Notes under the pieces: model-generated
The model's input: only the letters and a program-made list of their open reading frames with translations
The model's database searches: none
Told to the model about the DNA's origin: nothing
Assembly (NCBI GenBank): GCA_021399405.1
Contig: JAAFKL010000201.1
Coordinates: 1 to 14,024, forward strand
Length of the DNA: 14,024 bases
Reading direction: 5' to 3'
Source: Candidatus Heimdallarchaeota archaeon
Lineage (GTDB): Archaea; Asgardarchaeota; Heimdallarchaeia; Heimdallarchaeales; Kariarchaeaceae
Program-made: the position numbers and the translations under genes
Shown here: in pieces, positions 6,813 through 13,007 of the stretch
Layout: every line of letters starts with the position of its first letter
How positions within the stretch are numbered: position 1 is the stretch's first letter

Positions 6813-7016
6813 TCAATTAGCAAGAATTCTATTCAGGTTGACGATTAATTCTTGATACTCTACAATTAAATCGTCTTTACATTTAGCCACGAATGTAGCA
6901 TCATGAATTTTGTTAAAATGAATTAGAAATTTCATCTCAATTTCCTTAAATTCTTCACCCGTGATAACAAATTCACAATTTTTGGATGAAATGGACATGC
7001 AAGATATTTGTTTCAA
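6813..7016 (-). CDS. Small DUF1059-like protein, TTG start
   Basis: A 67-residue protein that resembles, weakly, the DUF1059 family of small proteins. Cys6 and Cys14 are followed by an aromatic (EFV), then a TGEE-F-EIE helix-entry segment, and a helix ending in histidines (IHFNKIHD, about 32-39), matching the family's C...C-x-[FW]...GET..E...H...H order. The C-terminal 20 residues form a second predicted helix. Biochemical function is unknown for the family. The reading frame opens with TTG directly after an in-frame TAG. An ATG at 6998 would drop Cys6. A TATA-like box centred 30 nt upstream of the TTG supports the longer form. It is transcribed in the same direction as the upstream dipeptidase but has its own promoter-like sequence in the 151-nt gap. 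The ORF is short, so some doubt remains that it is a gene. Confidence 0.5.
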   Translation of the reverse strand: MKQISCMSISSKNCEFVITGEEFKEIEMKFLIHFNKIHDATFVAKCKDDLIVEYQELIVNLNRILAN

Positions 7017-7040
7017 CTATCTTCTTTTCTCATCTTTACA

Positions 7041-7050
7041 AATAAAATTA
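7041..7050 (-). promoter_or_regulatory. TATA-like box for the DUF1059-like gene
   Basis: On the minus strand, taattttatt is centred about 30 nt before the TTG at 7016, with no SD motif in between. It fits a leaderless or near-leaderless message and supports expression of this small ORF. Confidence 0.4.
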
Positions 7051-7167
7051 TCGATTGACAGGAATTTCATTTTATGACTTAATTAAATGGAGCTAAACAT
7101 TATTTTGAACATAATTCGATTTTGTATTATTAAGGCTCATAGCACTCAATTATTACAAATCAATATT

Positions 7168-8535
7168 TTACAGTTTACCTAAAGCCTGAAAGTATCTTTT
7201 CAGAACTTCCTTTCCTCCCACCAGATTTTTTATACGAATCCTTTCATTTTGACTATGTGCACCATCAGAATCTTGTCCAATACCTAATGATACAGCAGGA
7301 GCACCCAGAGTTTTTTCCATAAAGGGGACGATCGGAATTGATCCACCAGATCTCACAAGGCTAGGTTCAATATTCCAATATTCCTTCAGCACTTTCTTGC
7401 CCACCTCAAATAAAAAGTTGTTTGGATCACCATACCACCAATCCCCAGTACCTAACGTGTGCACAACTAAATCATTCGGTGAATTTTGTTTCTCAAATAA
7501 ATGTTTTACATGTTTAGTAAAGAGATTAGCGATCTCCTGAGGGTCTTGATCTGGCACTAAACGCATACTTACTTTACCATTTACTTTAGCTGGAATCACT
7601 GTTTTGGCACCCTTTCCACTAAATGCACCCTCAATCCCATGAAGAGAAATACTTGGGTGTCTCCAAGTATTCATCAATACCTCTTTCTTATCATAGGAAT
7701 TCAATCCTTTTAGTCCCAATGTGTCACGATACTCTTCCGCATCGAATTCAATATTTTCATATAATTCATTCTCTTCTTTTGTAACAGGTCGAACTTTGTC
7801 ATAGAACCCCTCAATAGTAGCTTTCCCACTACCATCTTTGAGATCTGCCATAATTTTAATTAAATCGGTTAGAGGCTCTCTAAAGGTCCCTCCTGAACCA
7901 GAATGTACATCTTTTACTGGCCCTTTTATCTCGATACCCATATATGCGATACCTCTGAATCCATAATCCATAGCAGGTACATTATCTCCGAACCAACCAG
8001 TATCCAAAATAAGTATCCCATCAATTTTGCCAAGCCAATCTCTATGCTTTGTAACCGTTTCTTCAAAACCCCCAGAAGCACTTTCCTCTTCACCCTCATA
8101 GATGAATCTGAAATTAATTGGTAACTCCCCATCATTTTGAATTTCCTTCAACGCAGTCAATGCAGTAGCAATTCCACTTTTATCGTCTGATGCTCCTCTG
8201 CCGTAGAGGTATCCATCTTTTTCTGTAATCACAAATGGATCTGTGTCCCAGCCATCTTCTATTGATGCTGGTTGTACATCATAGTGACTATAAATTGCTA
8301 ATGTTTTTCTTTTGGGATCATTTCCTAAACTTGCTAAAATGAGTGGATTTAATCCTTGGACCTCATTACTCACCAACAATGTATCCATTCCCATCTTATT
8401 CATATCATTTTGGATGAACTTTGCTGTTTCCAACGCATCTGATCTTCGATCTGGATCTGCACTCACTGAAGGCATTGAGACTAATTTTCGTAAATAATCA
8501 ATAATCGGTTCAGTCACAAATTCGATTGGATTCAA
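7168..8535 (-). CDS. M20 metallopeptidase, cytosolic nonspecific dipeptidase (CNDP2-like)
   Basis: A 455-residue di-zinc dipeptidase, predicted to hydrolyse dipeptides in the cytosol. Metal and catalytic residues are visible: His84 and Asp86 (SHYDVQP), Asp117 (GASDDK), catalytic Glu150 and ligand Glu151 (EGEEES), Asp178 (LDTGW) and His427 (DGAHSQNE). The lid domain lies between the two halves of the catalytic domain and carries the dimer-interface His211 in VKDVHSG. Segments such as WRHPSISLHGIEGAFSG (291-307), KTVIPAKV and GGSIPI are strikingly like eukaryotic CNDP2/Dug1, not the short bacterial M20 enzymes. The frame opens with TTG at 8535; no better upstream start exists, and a TATA-like box is centred about 30 nt upstream, so a leaderless TTG start is likely. 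The gene is divergent from the NIPSNAP-like gene across 106 nt. Substrate range is inferred from the family. Confidence 0.93.
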   Translation of the reverse strand: MNPIEFVTEPIIDYLRKLVSMPSVSADPDRRSDALETAKFIQNDMNKMGMDTLLVSNEVQGLNPLILASLGNDPKRKTLAIYSHYDVQPASIEDGWDTDPFVITEKDGYLYGRGASDDKSGIATALTALKEIQNDGELPINFRFIYEGEEESASGGFEETVTKHRDWLGKIDGILILDTGWFGDNVPAMDYGFRGIAYMGIEIKGPVKDVHSGSGGTFREPLTDLIKIMADLKDGSGKATIEGFYDKVRPVTKEENELYENIEFDAEEYRDTLGLKGLNSYDKKEVLMNTWRHPSISLHGIEGAFSGKGAKTVIPAKVNGKVSMRLVPDQDPQEIANLFTKHVKHLFEKQNSPNDLVVHTLGTGDWWYGDPNNFLFEVGKKVLKEYWNIEPSLVRSGGSIPIVPFMEKTLGAPAVSLGIGQDSDGAHSQNERIRIKNLVGGKEVLKRYFQALGKL

Positions 8536-8560
8536 AATGATTTGTAGATTTCGAGATTAT

Positions 8561-8570
8561 CAATTTATTT
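8561..8570 (-). promoter_or_regulatory. TATA-like box for the M20 dipeptidase
   Basis: On the minus strand, aaataaattg is centred about 30 nt before the TTG at 8535. With no SD site present, it supports a leaderless transcript beginning with or close to TTG. Confidence 0.4.
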
Positions 8571-8604
8571 TGACAGAAATTGAAAGATTTTCTTTTCACA
8601 AACC

Positions 8605-8614
8605 ATTTAATAAA
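8605..8614 (+). promoter_or_regulatory. TATA-like box for the NIPSNAP-like gene
   Basis: The stretch atttaataaa is centred about 32 nt before ATG 8642. It argues against the upstream in-frame codons at 8537 and 8624, which would lie before or too close to the predicted transcription start. Confidence 0.4.
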
Positions 8615-8641
8615 TTAAATTCTATGAAATATGAACACAAT

Positions 8642-8926
8642 ATGCTTTTCAAGTTCTATAAGAATACTTTCAATACACCACCTCCACCCGAACGAAGAAC
8701 TTTATTCGACTCATTGTATAAAAAACATGGAGTTGAACTTGTCGGTGTATGGACAAATCGAGAGAACCCACTAGAATACTATATGATAACTAAATTTAGG
8801 GACGAAGAACATCATAAGGAATTTGTTGCAGCAGTTAAACAAATCCCTGAATATGTAGAAATGACGAGACGAATAAATGAAGTTCGATTGACAGCTGAAA
8901 TGGTTAACTTGGTTGATTTAGAATAG
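8642..8926 (+). CDS. NIPSNAP-like alpha+beta-barrel small protein
   Basis: A 94-residue protein resembling one dimeric ferredoxin-like barrel unit of the NIPSNAP/stress-responsive AB-barrel type. It has an N-terminal strand (MLFKFYKNTF), a PPPPE turn, a helix (RRTLFDSLYKKHG), the characteristic VELVGVWTN strand (31-39), an EYYMITKFRDEE strand (45-56), a helix with FVAAVKQIPEY (61-71) and a last segment to the C-terminus. Members of this fold often form dimers; NIPSNAP function is poorly defined and I do not assign a reaction. The open frame extends upstream to 8537 but the extra 35 residues (Phe- and Lys-rich) do not fit the fold. ATG 8642 begins exactly at the first strand and lies about 32 nt after a TATA-like box. 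The gene is divergent from the dipeptidase and 59 nt ahead of the alpha/beta hydrolase. Confidence 0.7.
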   Translation: MLFKFYKNTFNTPPPPERRTLFDSLYKKHGVELVGVWTNRENPLEYYMITKFRDEEHHKEFVAAVKQIPEYVEMTRRINEVRLTAEMVNLVDLE

Positions 8927-8954
8927 TATAGAATTCAATATTAGACACCAAGCA

Positions 8955-8966
8955 TTTTAATTAAAT
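8955..8966 (+). promoter_or_regulatory. TATA-like box for the alpha/beta hydrolase
   Basis: The stretch ttttaattaaat is centred about 26 nt before TTG 8986. No ATG or GTG lies in frame between the upstream stop at 8962 and this TTG, so the spacing supports a leaderless TTG start. Confidence 0.4.
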
Positions 8967-8985
8967 AATTAATACCAAATTATAC

Positions 8986-9846
8986 TTGAAAACCGAATTA
9001 CAATTTCAATTCATAGAAACAAATGGAATCAAACTTCATGTTGCAAGAGCGGGTAATCTTGAAGATCCGCTTGTAATATTTCTCCACGGCTTCCCTGAAT
9101 TCTGGATTAGTTTTCGTCGACAAGTTGATGCCTTAATAGCCGCCGGTTATCAAGTAATGCTCCCAGACCAAAGAGGATTCAATCTGAGTGATAAGCCATG
9201 GCGTATTGGTTCTTATAAACTTGATAAAATGGCTGCAGATGTGATTGGGTTAATCGATCATGCTGGTAAGGACAAGGCATACGTTGTTGGACATGATTGG
9301 GGTGCTGCAGTAACCTGGTTCTTAGGATCTTCCTATCCAGACCGGTTACACAAAATAATTACACTCAATGTCCCTCATAATTCAATATTTAGGAAATATA
9401 TGTTCACAAATAAAGAACAAAGGAAAAAAAGTCAGTATATGTATGATTTTCAGTGGCCAATTGTTCCACAAATTGCACTTAGAAGAAAGGATTTCAAAAA
9501 TTTGGTTAAAACTATCCAGAAGAGTAGTGTGAAAGGAACATTTAGTGATGCAGATATGGAAGAATACAAATCAGCTTGGAAACAGCGAAGAGCTATACCC
9601 TGTATGTTAAACTGGTATAGGGCTTCATTTCGTAGAAAACTAAAAATGCCCAATAGACAAGTGACCATTCCAAATCTTATCATTTGGGGAGAAAAGGATA
9701 ATTTCTTGATGAAGGAAATGGCAGAAGCAAGTTTGAAATATTGTGATCAAGGTAAACTAGAATATATTGAAGATGCAACTCATTGGGTACAACATGAGAA
9801 ACCTGAATTAGTTTCGAAATTAATTGTTGATTTTCTTTTAGACTAA
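8986..9846 (+). CDS. Alpha/beta hydrolase, epoxide-hydrolase-like
   Basis: A 286-residue soluble alpha/beta-hydrolase. It has the oxyanion motif HGFPEFW (34-40), DQRGFNLSDKP (61-71), nucleophile Asp104 in VGHDWGAAVTW, a cap domain (about 132-220), the acid-position Asp238 in IIWGEKDNF and catalytic His267 in DATHWVQHE. Aspartate at the nucleophile elbow plus a cap tyrosine in NWYRA (Tyr211) and the candidate Tyr153 point to epoxide hydrolases, although haloalkane or fluoroacetate dehalogenases share most of these motifs. The epoxide substrate is unknown; hydrolysis of a reactive epoxide by trans-dihydroxylation is the family reaction. The start codon is TTG 8986, the only usual start after the in-frame stop at 8962, and it fits a leaderless message. 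It sits between the NIPSNAP-like and SRAP genes on the same strand, each with its own promoter-like box. Confidence 0.88.
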   Translation: MKTELQFQFIETNGIKLHVARAGNLEDPLVIFLHGFPEFWISFRRQVDALIAAGYQVMLPDQRGFNLSDKPWRIGSYKLDKMAADVIGLIDHAGKDKAYVVGHDWGAAVTWFLGSSYPDRLHKIITLNVPHNSIFRKYMFTNKEQRKKSQYMYDFQWPIVPQIALRRKDFKNLVKTIQKSSVKGTFSDADMEEYKSAWKQRRAIPCMLNWYRASFRRKLKMPNRQVTIPNLIIWGEKDNFLMKEMAEASLKYCDQGKLEYIEDATHWVQHEKPELVSKLIVDFLLD

Positions 9847-9878
9847 AACTAAAATTGTGTTAATTCTTTGATAAGTGT

Positions 9879-9887
9879 ATTTTTAAA
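9879..9887 (+). promoter_or_regulatory. TATA-like box for the SRAP gene
   Basis: The stretch atttttaaa is centred about 24 nt before ATG 9907. That ATG is followed by TGC, the Met-Cys start expected of SRAP proteins, so the box supports ATG 9907 and not GTG 9909 as the original initiation site. Confidence 0.45.
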
Positions 9888-9906
9888 GATACCCACTAAA
9901 TTAATC

Positions 9907-10586
9907 ATGTGCCATCTCGGTTCGCTTTTTTTGCGGAAAAAGAAGATTTGATAAATCGTTTCCCGATAGATAAGATTGATATTGATTATTACAATTATTA
10001 TAATATCAAGCCAACAAATCGCGTGATTGGGATCGTTCATAATGATGAAACTCAGGAAAATGAAGCAGTTAGGCTTAGATGGGGTTTTGTTAAGGGTAAC
10101 AAATTTTTCAAAGCTAGAGGAGAAACAATACATGAGAAAAGGTTATTTGGTAAAGCTTTCAAGGAACGAAGATGTCTTATTCTTGCAAATGGTTTTTTTG
10201 AATGGAAGAAAGAAAATGGAAAGAGCATTCCTTTTTATTTTAAAATGAAAAATAACAGTATGTTTGCTATTGGTGGAGTTTACAACAAATATATTGACAA
10301 AGATGATGACGATAAAACCAAATATAGATTTGCGATAATTACAGTTGAACCAAATGAAGTTGTGGAGGAGATATTTCATAGAATGCCCCTCATATTCACA
10401 CTACAAAATGAAACGAAATGGTTAGATTCTGTGACATCTGAGGAAGATTTACTCTCAATGATGGTACCTTACTCAGGTGATTTAATGGAAAAGTACCAAG
10501 TGCGTGAACTGCCTGGTCGTAAAGATCGGGGTCCTGATACCATTGCACCAGTAGCCAAAACAGCGGCATTAGATGATTTTTTCTAA
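9907..10586 (+). pseudogene. SRAP (YedK/HMCES-like) protein, apparent frameshift after Cys2 codon
   Basis: SRAP proteins crosslink to abasic sites in single-stranded DNA through the N-terminal Cys2. The long frame (GTG 9909, 225 residues as MPSRFAFF...) has the family's core: NIKPTNRV (32-39), RLRWGFVK (55-62), KARGET (68-73), NGFFEWKK with Glu98, and HRMPLIF with His157. It lacks Cys2. Two bases upstream, overlapping the GTG, is ATG-TGC (9907-9912), which encodes Met-Cys at the TATA-predicted start but in a different frame. Five bases separate TGC from the conserved Arg codon, where the usual MCxRF needs three (or six with one extra residue), so an indel of +2 or -1 joins them. In addition the Asn of the N-A-R-x-E-T motif is Lys68. 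It may be a sequencing error, a recent pseudogene or a Cys-less variant. The frame is otherwise open to its stop, which abuts the HicB-like gene. Confidence 0.7.
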
Positions 10587-10817
10587 TTAATGGGTAAATT
10601 TACGGGGTTGGGGTAATCGCTCTCCTTTGTCTTTGGCTTCGTTTATTGTACTTTTCAACGAAATTTGTAATTCCTCAAGAGCCATTTCCGGTGTATCACC
10701 TGATGCTATACAATACTGTAAATCAGGGATTTTTGCGATGTATGATTTTTCATCTTTGTTATAATTAATTTCTACGGGGTAATCAGGGATATTTTGAGGA
10801 TATCGCTTTATAGCCAT
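10587..10817 (-). CDS. HicB-family protein, N-terminal domain only, no HicA partner
   Basis: A 76-residue protein matching the HicB antitoxin N-terminal fold: YPVEINYNKDEKSYIAKIPDL (13-33), then SGDTPEMALEEL (39-50), a helix, and a proline-ended tail (RLPQPRK). HicB normally neutralises the HicA mRNA interferase and represses the operon through a C-terminal helix-turn-helix or ribbon-helix-helix domain. That domain is absent here, and no HicA-like ORF is seen on either side (236 nt of AT-rich spacer upstream). A solitary HicB-like protein may serve another regulatory role or be a remnant. ATG 10817 has no SD site and lies 30 nt after a TATA-like box. Its stop codon abuts the convergent SRAP stop with no bases in between. 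Family is clear; function is not. Confidence 0.85.
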   Translation of the reverse strand: MAIKRYPQNIPDYPVEINYNKDEKSYIAKIPDLQYCIASGDTPEMALEELQISLKSTINEAKDKGERLPQPRKFTH

Positions 10818-11053
10818 TCTAATCGATTTTTATTGGGTAAGGATTTAAATCATCCGTCGTTAAAATCTTCAAATCTTAGCCTTTTTAATAAAGGATTGAA
10901 AGTATAGTTAATCCACAAACTTTCGCAATATCTTGGAATGATATTGTGATTATTTGAGGATAAATTCAACTGAATTCATTAGTAACCCATCTAGTTATTG
11001 ATTTTATTTCATAATTAGAGACATTTAATTACCGCTCTATTAATCTTAATACC
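10818..11053. other. AT-rich spacer, longest gene-free gap (236 nt)
   Basis: Lies between the QueA-like gene end and the HicB-like start, both on the minus strand. Apart from the TATA-like box near 10846 and a five-base-pair hairpin (CCTTT/AAAGG, 10880-10894), I see no ORF, RNA gene or repeat. No HicA toxin gene is present. Confidence 0.6.
10843..10850 (-). promoter_or_regulatory. TATA-like box for the HicB-like gene
   Basis: The palindromic atttaaat is centred about 30 nt before ATG 10817, with no SD motif in the gap. It indicates that the gene has its own leaderless promoter and is not read only from the QueA-like gene upstream. Confidence 0.4.
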
Positions 11054-12151
11054 TTAGTAGACTAAGGTTAAATCTCCATATTCATGCCAGTGATACTCAT
11101 CCTCTACCGCAAGGTTGTAACCATCTAAGAGGAGATCATCGGTTGTAAACGCTAGCATTATCTGCATATGGCTTTCCTCAGGAATATGCATACCGGATAT
11201 AATTCCTGTAACCACTTGGGTTTGATAATTTTGATGTATTACAAAATTAGTTATATCTTTACTCGGGACAATTTTGCCTTCATTTTTTGAAGCAATAGCT
11301 TCTAAAGCTCTGACAACCGATGTTCCGAGTGCAATTATTTTTTTGCCTTCCATCTTAGCATTTTGAATTGAATCTGCACTTTTTTTATTTACTTCATATA
11401 TTTCTGGAAGTGGTAAGTAAGAGTCTACTTCGGTATTTCCCGTACTAGAGATTCCCGCGGAATGAGATATGGGCACAATAATAACTCCTTTACGAATTAA
11501 TTTGTTTATTAGACTCCATGAAAACTGAAATGAAGCCGATGGTGGTTCTAATGATAAAGGTGGGCCACTGAAAAGAGTTTGTTGGTCCCAAATTGCCAAT
11601 TGGTCTTCTAAATACGAATATTGTATTGGTGTGCCGATCTCATAAATTTTGTTCCAGAGTTCTTCCGAAGAGATATCTGTTTGGAATTCAATTTGAATGA
11701 ACTTACCTGGTTTGACGAATATTTCTTTGACAGTCATGAATAGACCGTTTTGGAACGTAATAATATCGCCCTTAAATAAATTGTTTATGTCTTTCCTATC
11801 CTCGGTTTTTTGTCTCCAGTCTCCACCCGCAAATGTAATGGCTTTCCAATTGTATCCACAGGTAAAATCAGTTCCTACCCATCCTGCTAATCTAATTTCT
11901 ATATCTTCATTGGTCCTCATGACCTTACCTTGCATACTTCCAGGTATCGTCCCACTTTGATTGATAACAATCACATCTCCCTCATCAAAATATGCTTCAA
12001 TATTGTCGAGAGAATCAGATTTTACCTCTTTCAACTTGTTATTAATTACTAACAATTTCGTCTTTGGATTCTTTTGAATACTTCGAGTCGCAAATTTTAT
12101 TTTTGATGTATCAAATTTAAATTGTATTAATTGGATAATATCATCCTCCAT
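11054..12151 (-). CDS. QueA-like S-adenosylmethionine:tRNA ribosyltransferase-isomerase family protein
   Basis: A 365-residue protein related to QueA, which transfers and isomerises the ribosyl moiety of SAM onto preQ1 in tRNA to make epoxyqueuosine. Recognisable blocks, in order: GDVIVINQSGTIPGS (58-72, QueA DVLVFNDTRVIPAR), GTPIQYSYL (173-181), LAIWDQQTLFSGP (185-197, QueA YQTVYA), EPPSASFQF (202-210), ISHSAGISSTG (228-238), IIALGTSVVRALEA (272-285) and C-terminal EYHWHEYGDLTLVY (352-365, QueA YRF-SYGD). Several canonical positions differ, and it belongs to a divergent branch, so the substrate may not be preQ1-tRNA. ATG 12151 lies inside the end of the SDR gene (25-nt overlap), implying translational coupling. 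Archaea generally make archaeosine, not queuosine, so a transferred gene with another role is possible. Family placement is firm, the reaction is not. Confidence 0.8.
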   Translation of the reverse strand: MEDDIIQLIQFKFDTSKIKFATRSIQKNPKTKLLVINNKLKEVKSDSLDNIEAYFDEGDVIVINQSGTIPGSMQGKVMRTNEDIEIRLAGWVGTDFTCGYNWKAITFAGGDWRQKTEDRKDINNLFKGDIITFQNGLFMTVKEIFVKPGKFIQIEFQTDISSEELWNKIYEIGTPIQYSYLEDQLAIWDQQTLFSGPPLSLEPPSASFQFSWSLINKLIRKGVIIVPISHSAGISSTGNTEVDSYLPLPEIYEVNKKSADSIQNAKMEGKKIIALGTSVVRALEAIASKNEGKIVPSKDITNFVIHQNYQTQVVTGIISGMHIPEESHMQIMLAFTTDDLLLDGYNLAVEDEYHWHEYGDLTLVY

Positions 12152-12888
12152 TCACTTGAATTAAATCTGACTTGTCCACTTCCAGAGAGAATGTGCAACT
12201 TTTCGACAAATTGTAATAAATCATATCCCACATGCTTAGGATTATGCAGGTCATTGGGATCTGCTTCTGGGATTGCATCAAAATGCATTGGAGTTGCCAT
12301 ATCACCTGGATCTACAGAGAGTACTTGGACCCCAGTACCAAATAGTTCAGCATTCCAGATCTTAGACATATGATCTAATGCTGCTTTTGATATCGAATAT
12401 GATCCCCAAGTTTCATAGGTTGATATCGCGGCATCACTAGAAATATTTATGACTAGCCCATGGTTTTGTAATATCATAGAGGGTAGCAATGCTTTCGTTA
12501 GTCTAAAGGGTCCAATTAGGTTCGTTTCAAGAACATTCGAAAAATCCTCACATTCGGTGTCTAGCAAAAGCTTCAAAGGGGTGGCTCCTAAGTAACTTGC
12601 ATTATTGATTAATATATCAATCCCACCAAGATGTCCAAGTACATTACCGGTTAATTTGTAGATCTCATCCTTATTTGAAATATCACCGCGGATGGTTATA
12701 ATATCCGGATATTGGTTTTTTATTTCATTTAGGGGTGCCAATTTTCTTGCTATAATTGCCACTTTAGCTCCAAGTTCGTTTAGTCTTAATGCTAGTTCCT
12801 TCCCAAGACCAGAAGTTCCTCCTGTTATCAGTACTCTGGAATCTTTCAGTTTTATTTGTTTTTGGTATAAATTATTTTGTTTAATCAT
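12127..12888 (-). CDS. Short-chain dehydrogenase/reductase (SDR)
   Basis: A 253-residue classical SDR, a soluble NAD(P)H-dependent oxidoreductase. The Rossmann glycine motif is TGGTSGLG (22-29). Arg48 after the second strand (IIARK) suggests NADP(H) preference. Then come NNAS (95-98), the structural Asn123 (ETNLIGPF), catalytic Ser150/Ser151 (INISSDAA), Tyr164 and Lys168 (YSISK) and the DPGDMATPM cofactor loop (193-201). The substrate cannot be read from sequence. The start ATG 12888 has SD GAGGT about 7 nt upstream, so the message has a leader. The 3' end overlaps the QueA-like start by 25 nt on the same strand, so the two are very likely co-translated and may act on the same modified nucleoside or metabolite; that link is inference. 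The gene is separated from dtdA by 119 nt. Confidence 0.92.
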   Translation of the reverse strand: MIKQNNLYQKQIKLKDSRVLITGGTSGLGKELALRLNELGAKVAIIARKLAPLNEIKNQYPDIITIRGDISNKDEIYKLTGNVLGHLGGIDILINNASYLGATPLKLLLDTECEDFSNVLETNLIGPFRLTKALLPSMILQNHGLVINISSDAAISTYETWGSYSISKAALDHMSKIWNAELFGTGVQVLSVDPGDMATPMHFDAIPEADPNDLHNPKHVGYDLLQFVEKLHILSGSGQVRFNSSEWRMILSN

Positions 12889-12894
12889 TGAATT

Positions 12895-12899
12895 TACCT
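12895..12899 (-). promoter_or_regulatory. Shine-Dalgarno site of the SDR gene
   Basis: On the minus strand, GAGGT lies about 7 nt before ATG 12888. It fixes the SDR start and shows that the SDR/QueA-like message carries a leader, unlike most first genes in this window. Confidence 0.5.
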
Positions 12900-12968
12900 C
12901 TATTGTATTAATTATTAGTTTCTCACAATAATATACACCTCGGCAATAAATATACTTGTTTGTTTATA

Positions 12969-12985
12969 AATTATAAAAATAGGTC
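12969..12985 (-). terminator. Possible T-rich terminator downstream of dtdA
   Basis: On the minus strand a ctatttttataattt tract lies about 23-39 nt after the dtdA stop. Archaeal transcripts commonly end at such U-rich tracts without a hairpin. The background is AT-rich and the tract could equally be promoter DNA for the SDR gene, so this is weak. Confidence 0.25.
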
Positions 12986-13007
12986 TAAGGCCCTTATACA
13001 ATCTGAA

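Noticed and set aside
8537..8641. Upstream extension of the NIPSNAP-like protein
   Set aside because: It would overlap the divergent promoter region and place the start codon before the TATA-like box; the added residues do not fit the fold.
9849..10133. Minus-strand ORF over the start of the SRAP gene
   Set aside because: It is Ile/Asn-rich with no motif, and the opposite strand shows clear SRAP homology.
10880..10894. Small inverted repeat (CCTTT/AAAGG) in the spacer
   Set aside because: A five-base-pair stem with an AT loop is expected by chance, and no U-tract follows in either direction as a convincing terminator.
10818..11053. Possible HicA toxin gene upstream of the HicB-like gene
   Set aside because: No ORF of HicA length or sequence pattern is visible in this spacer.
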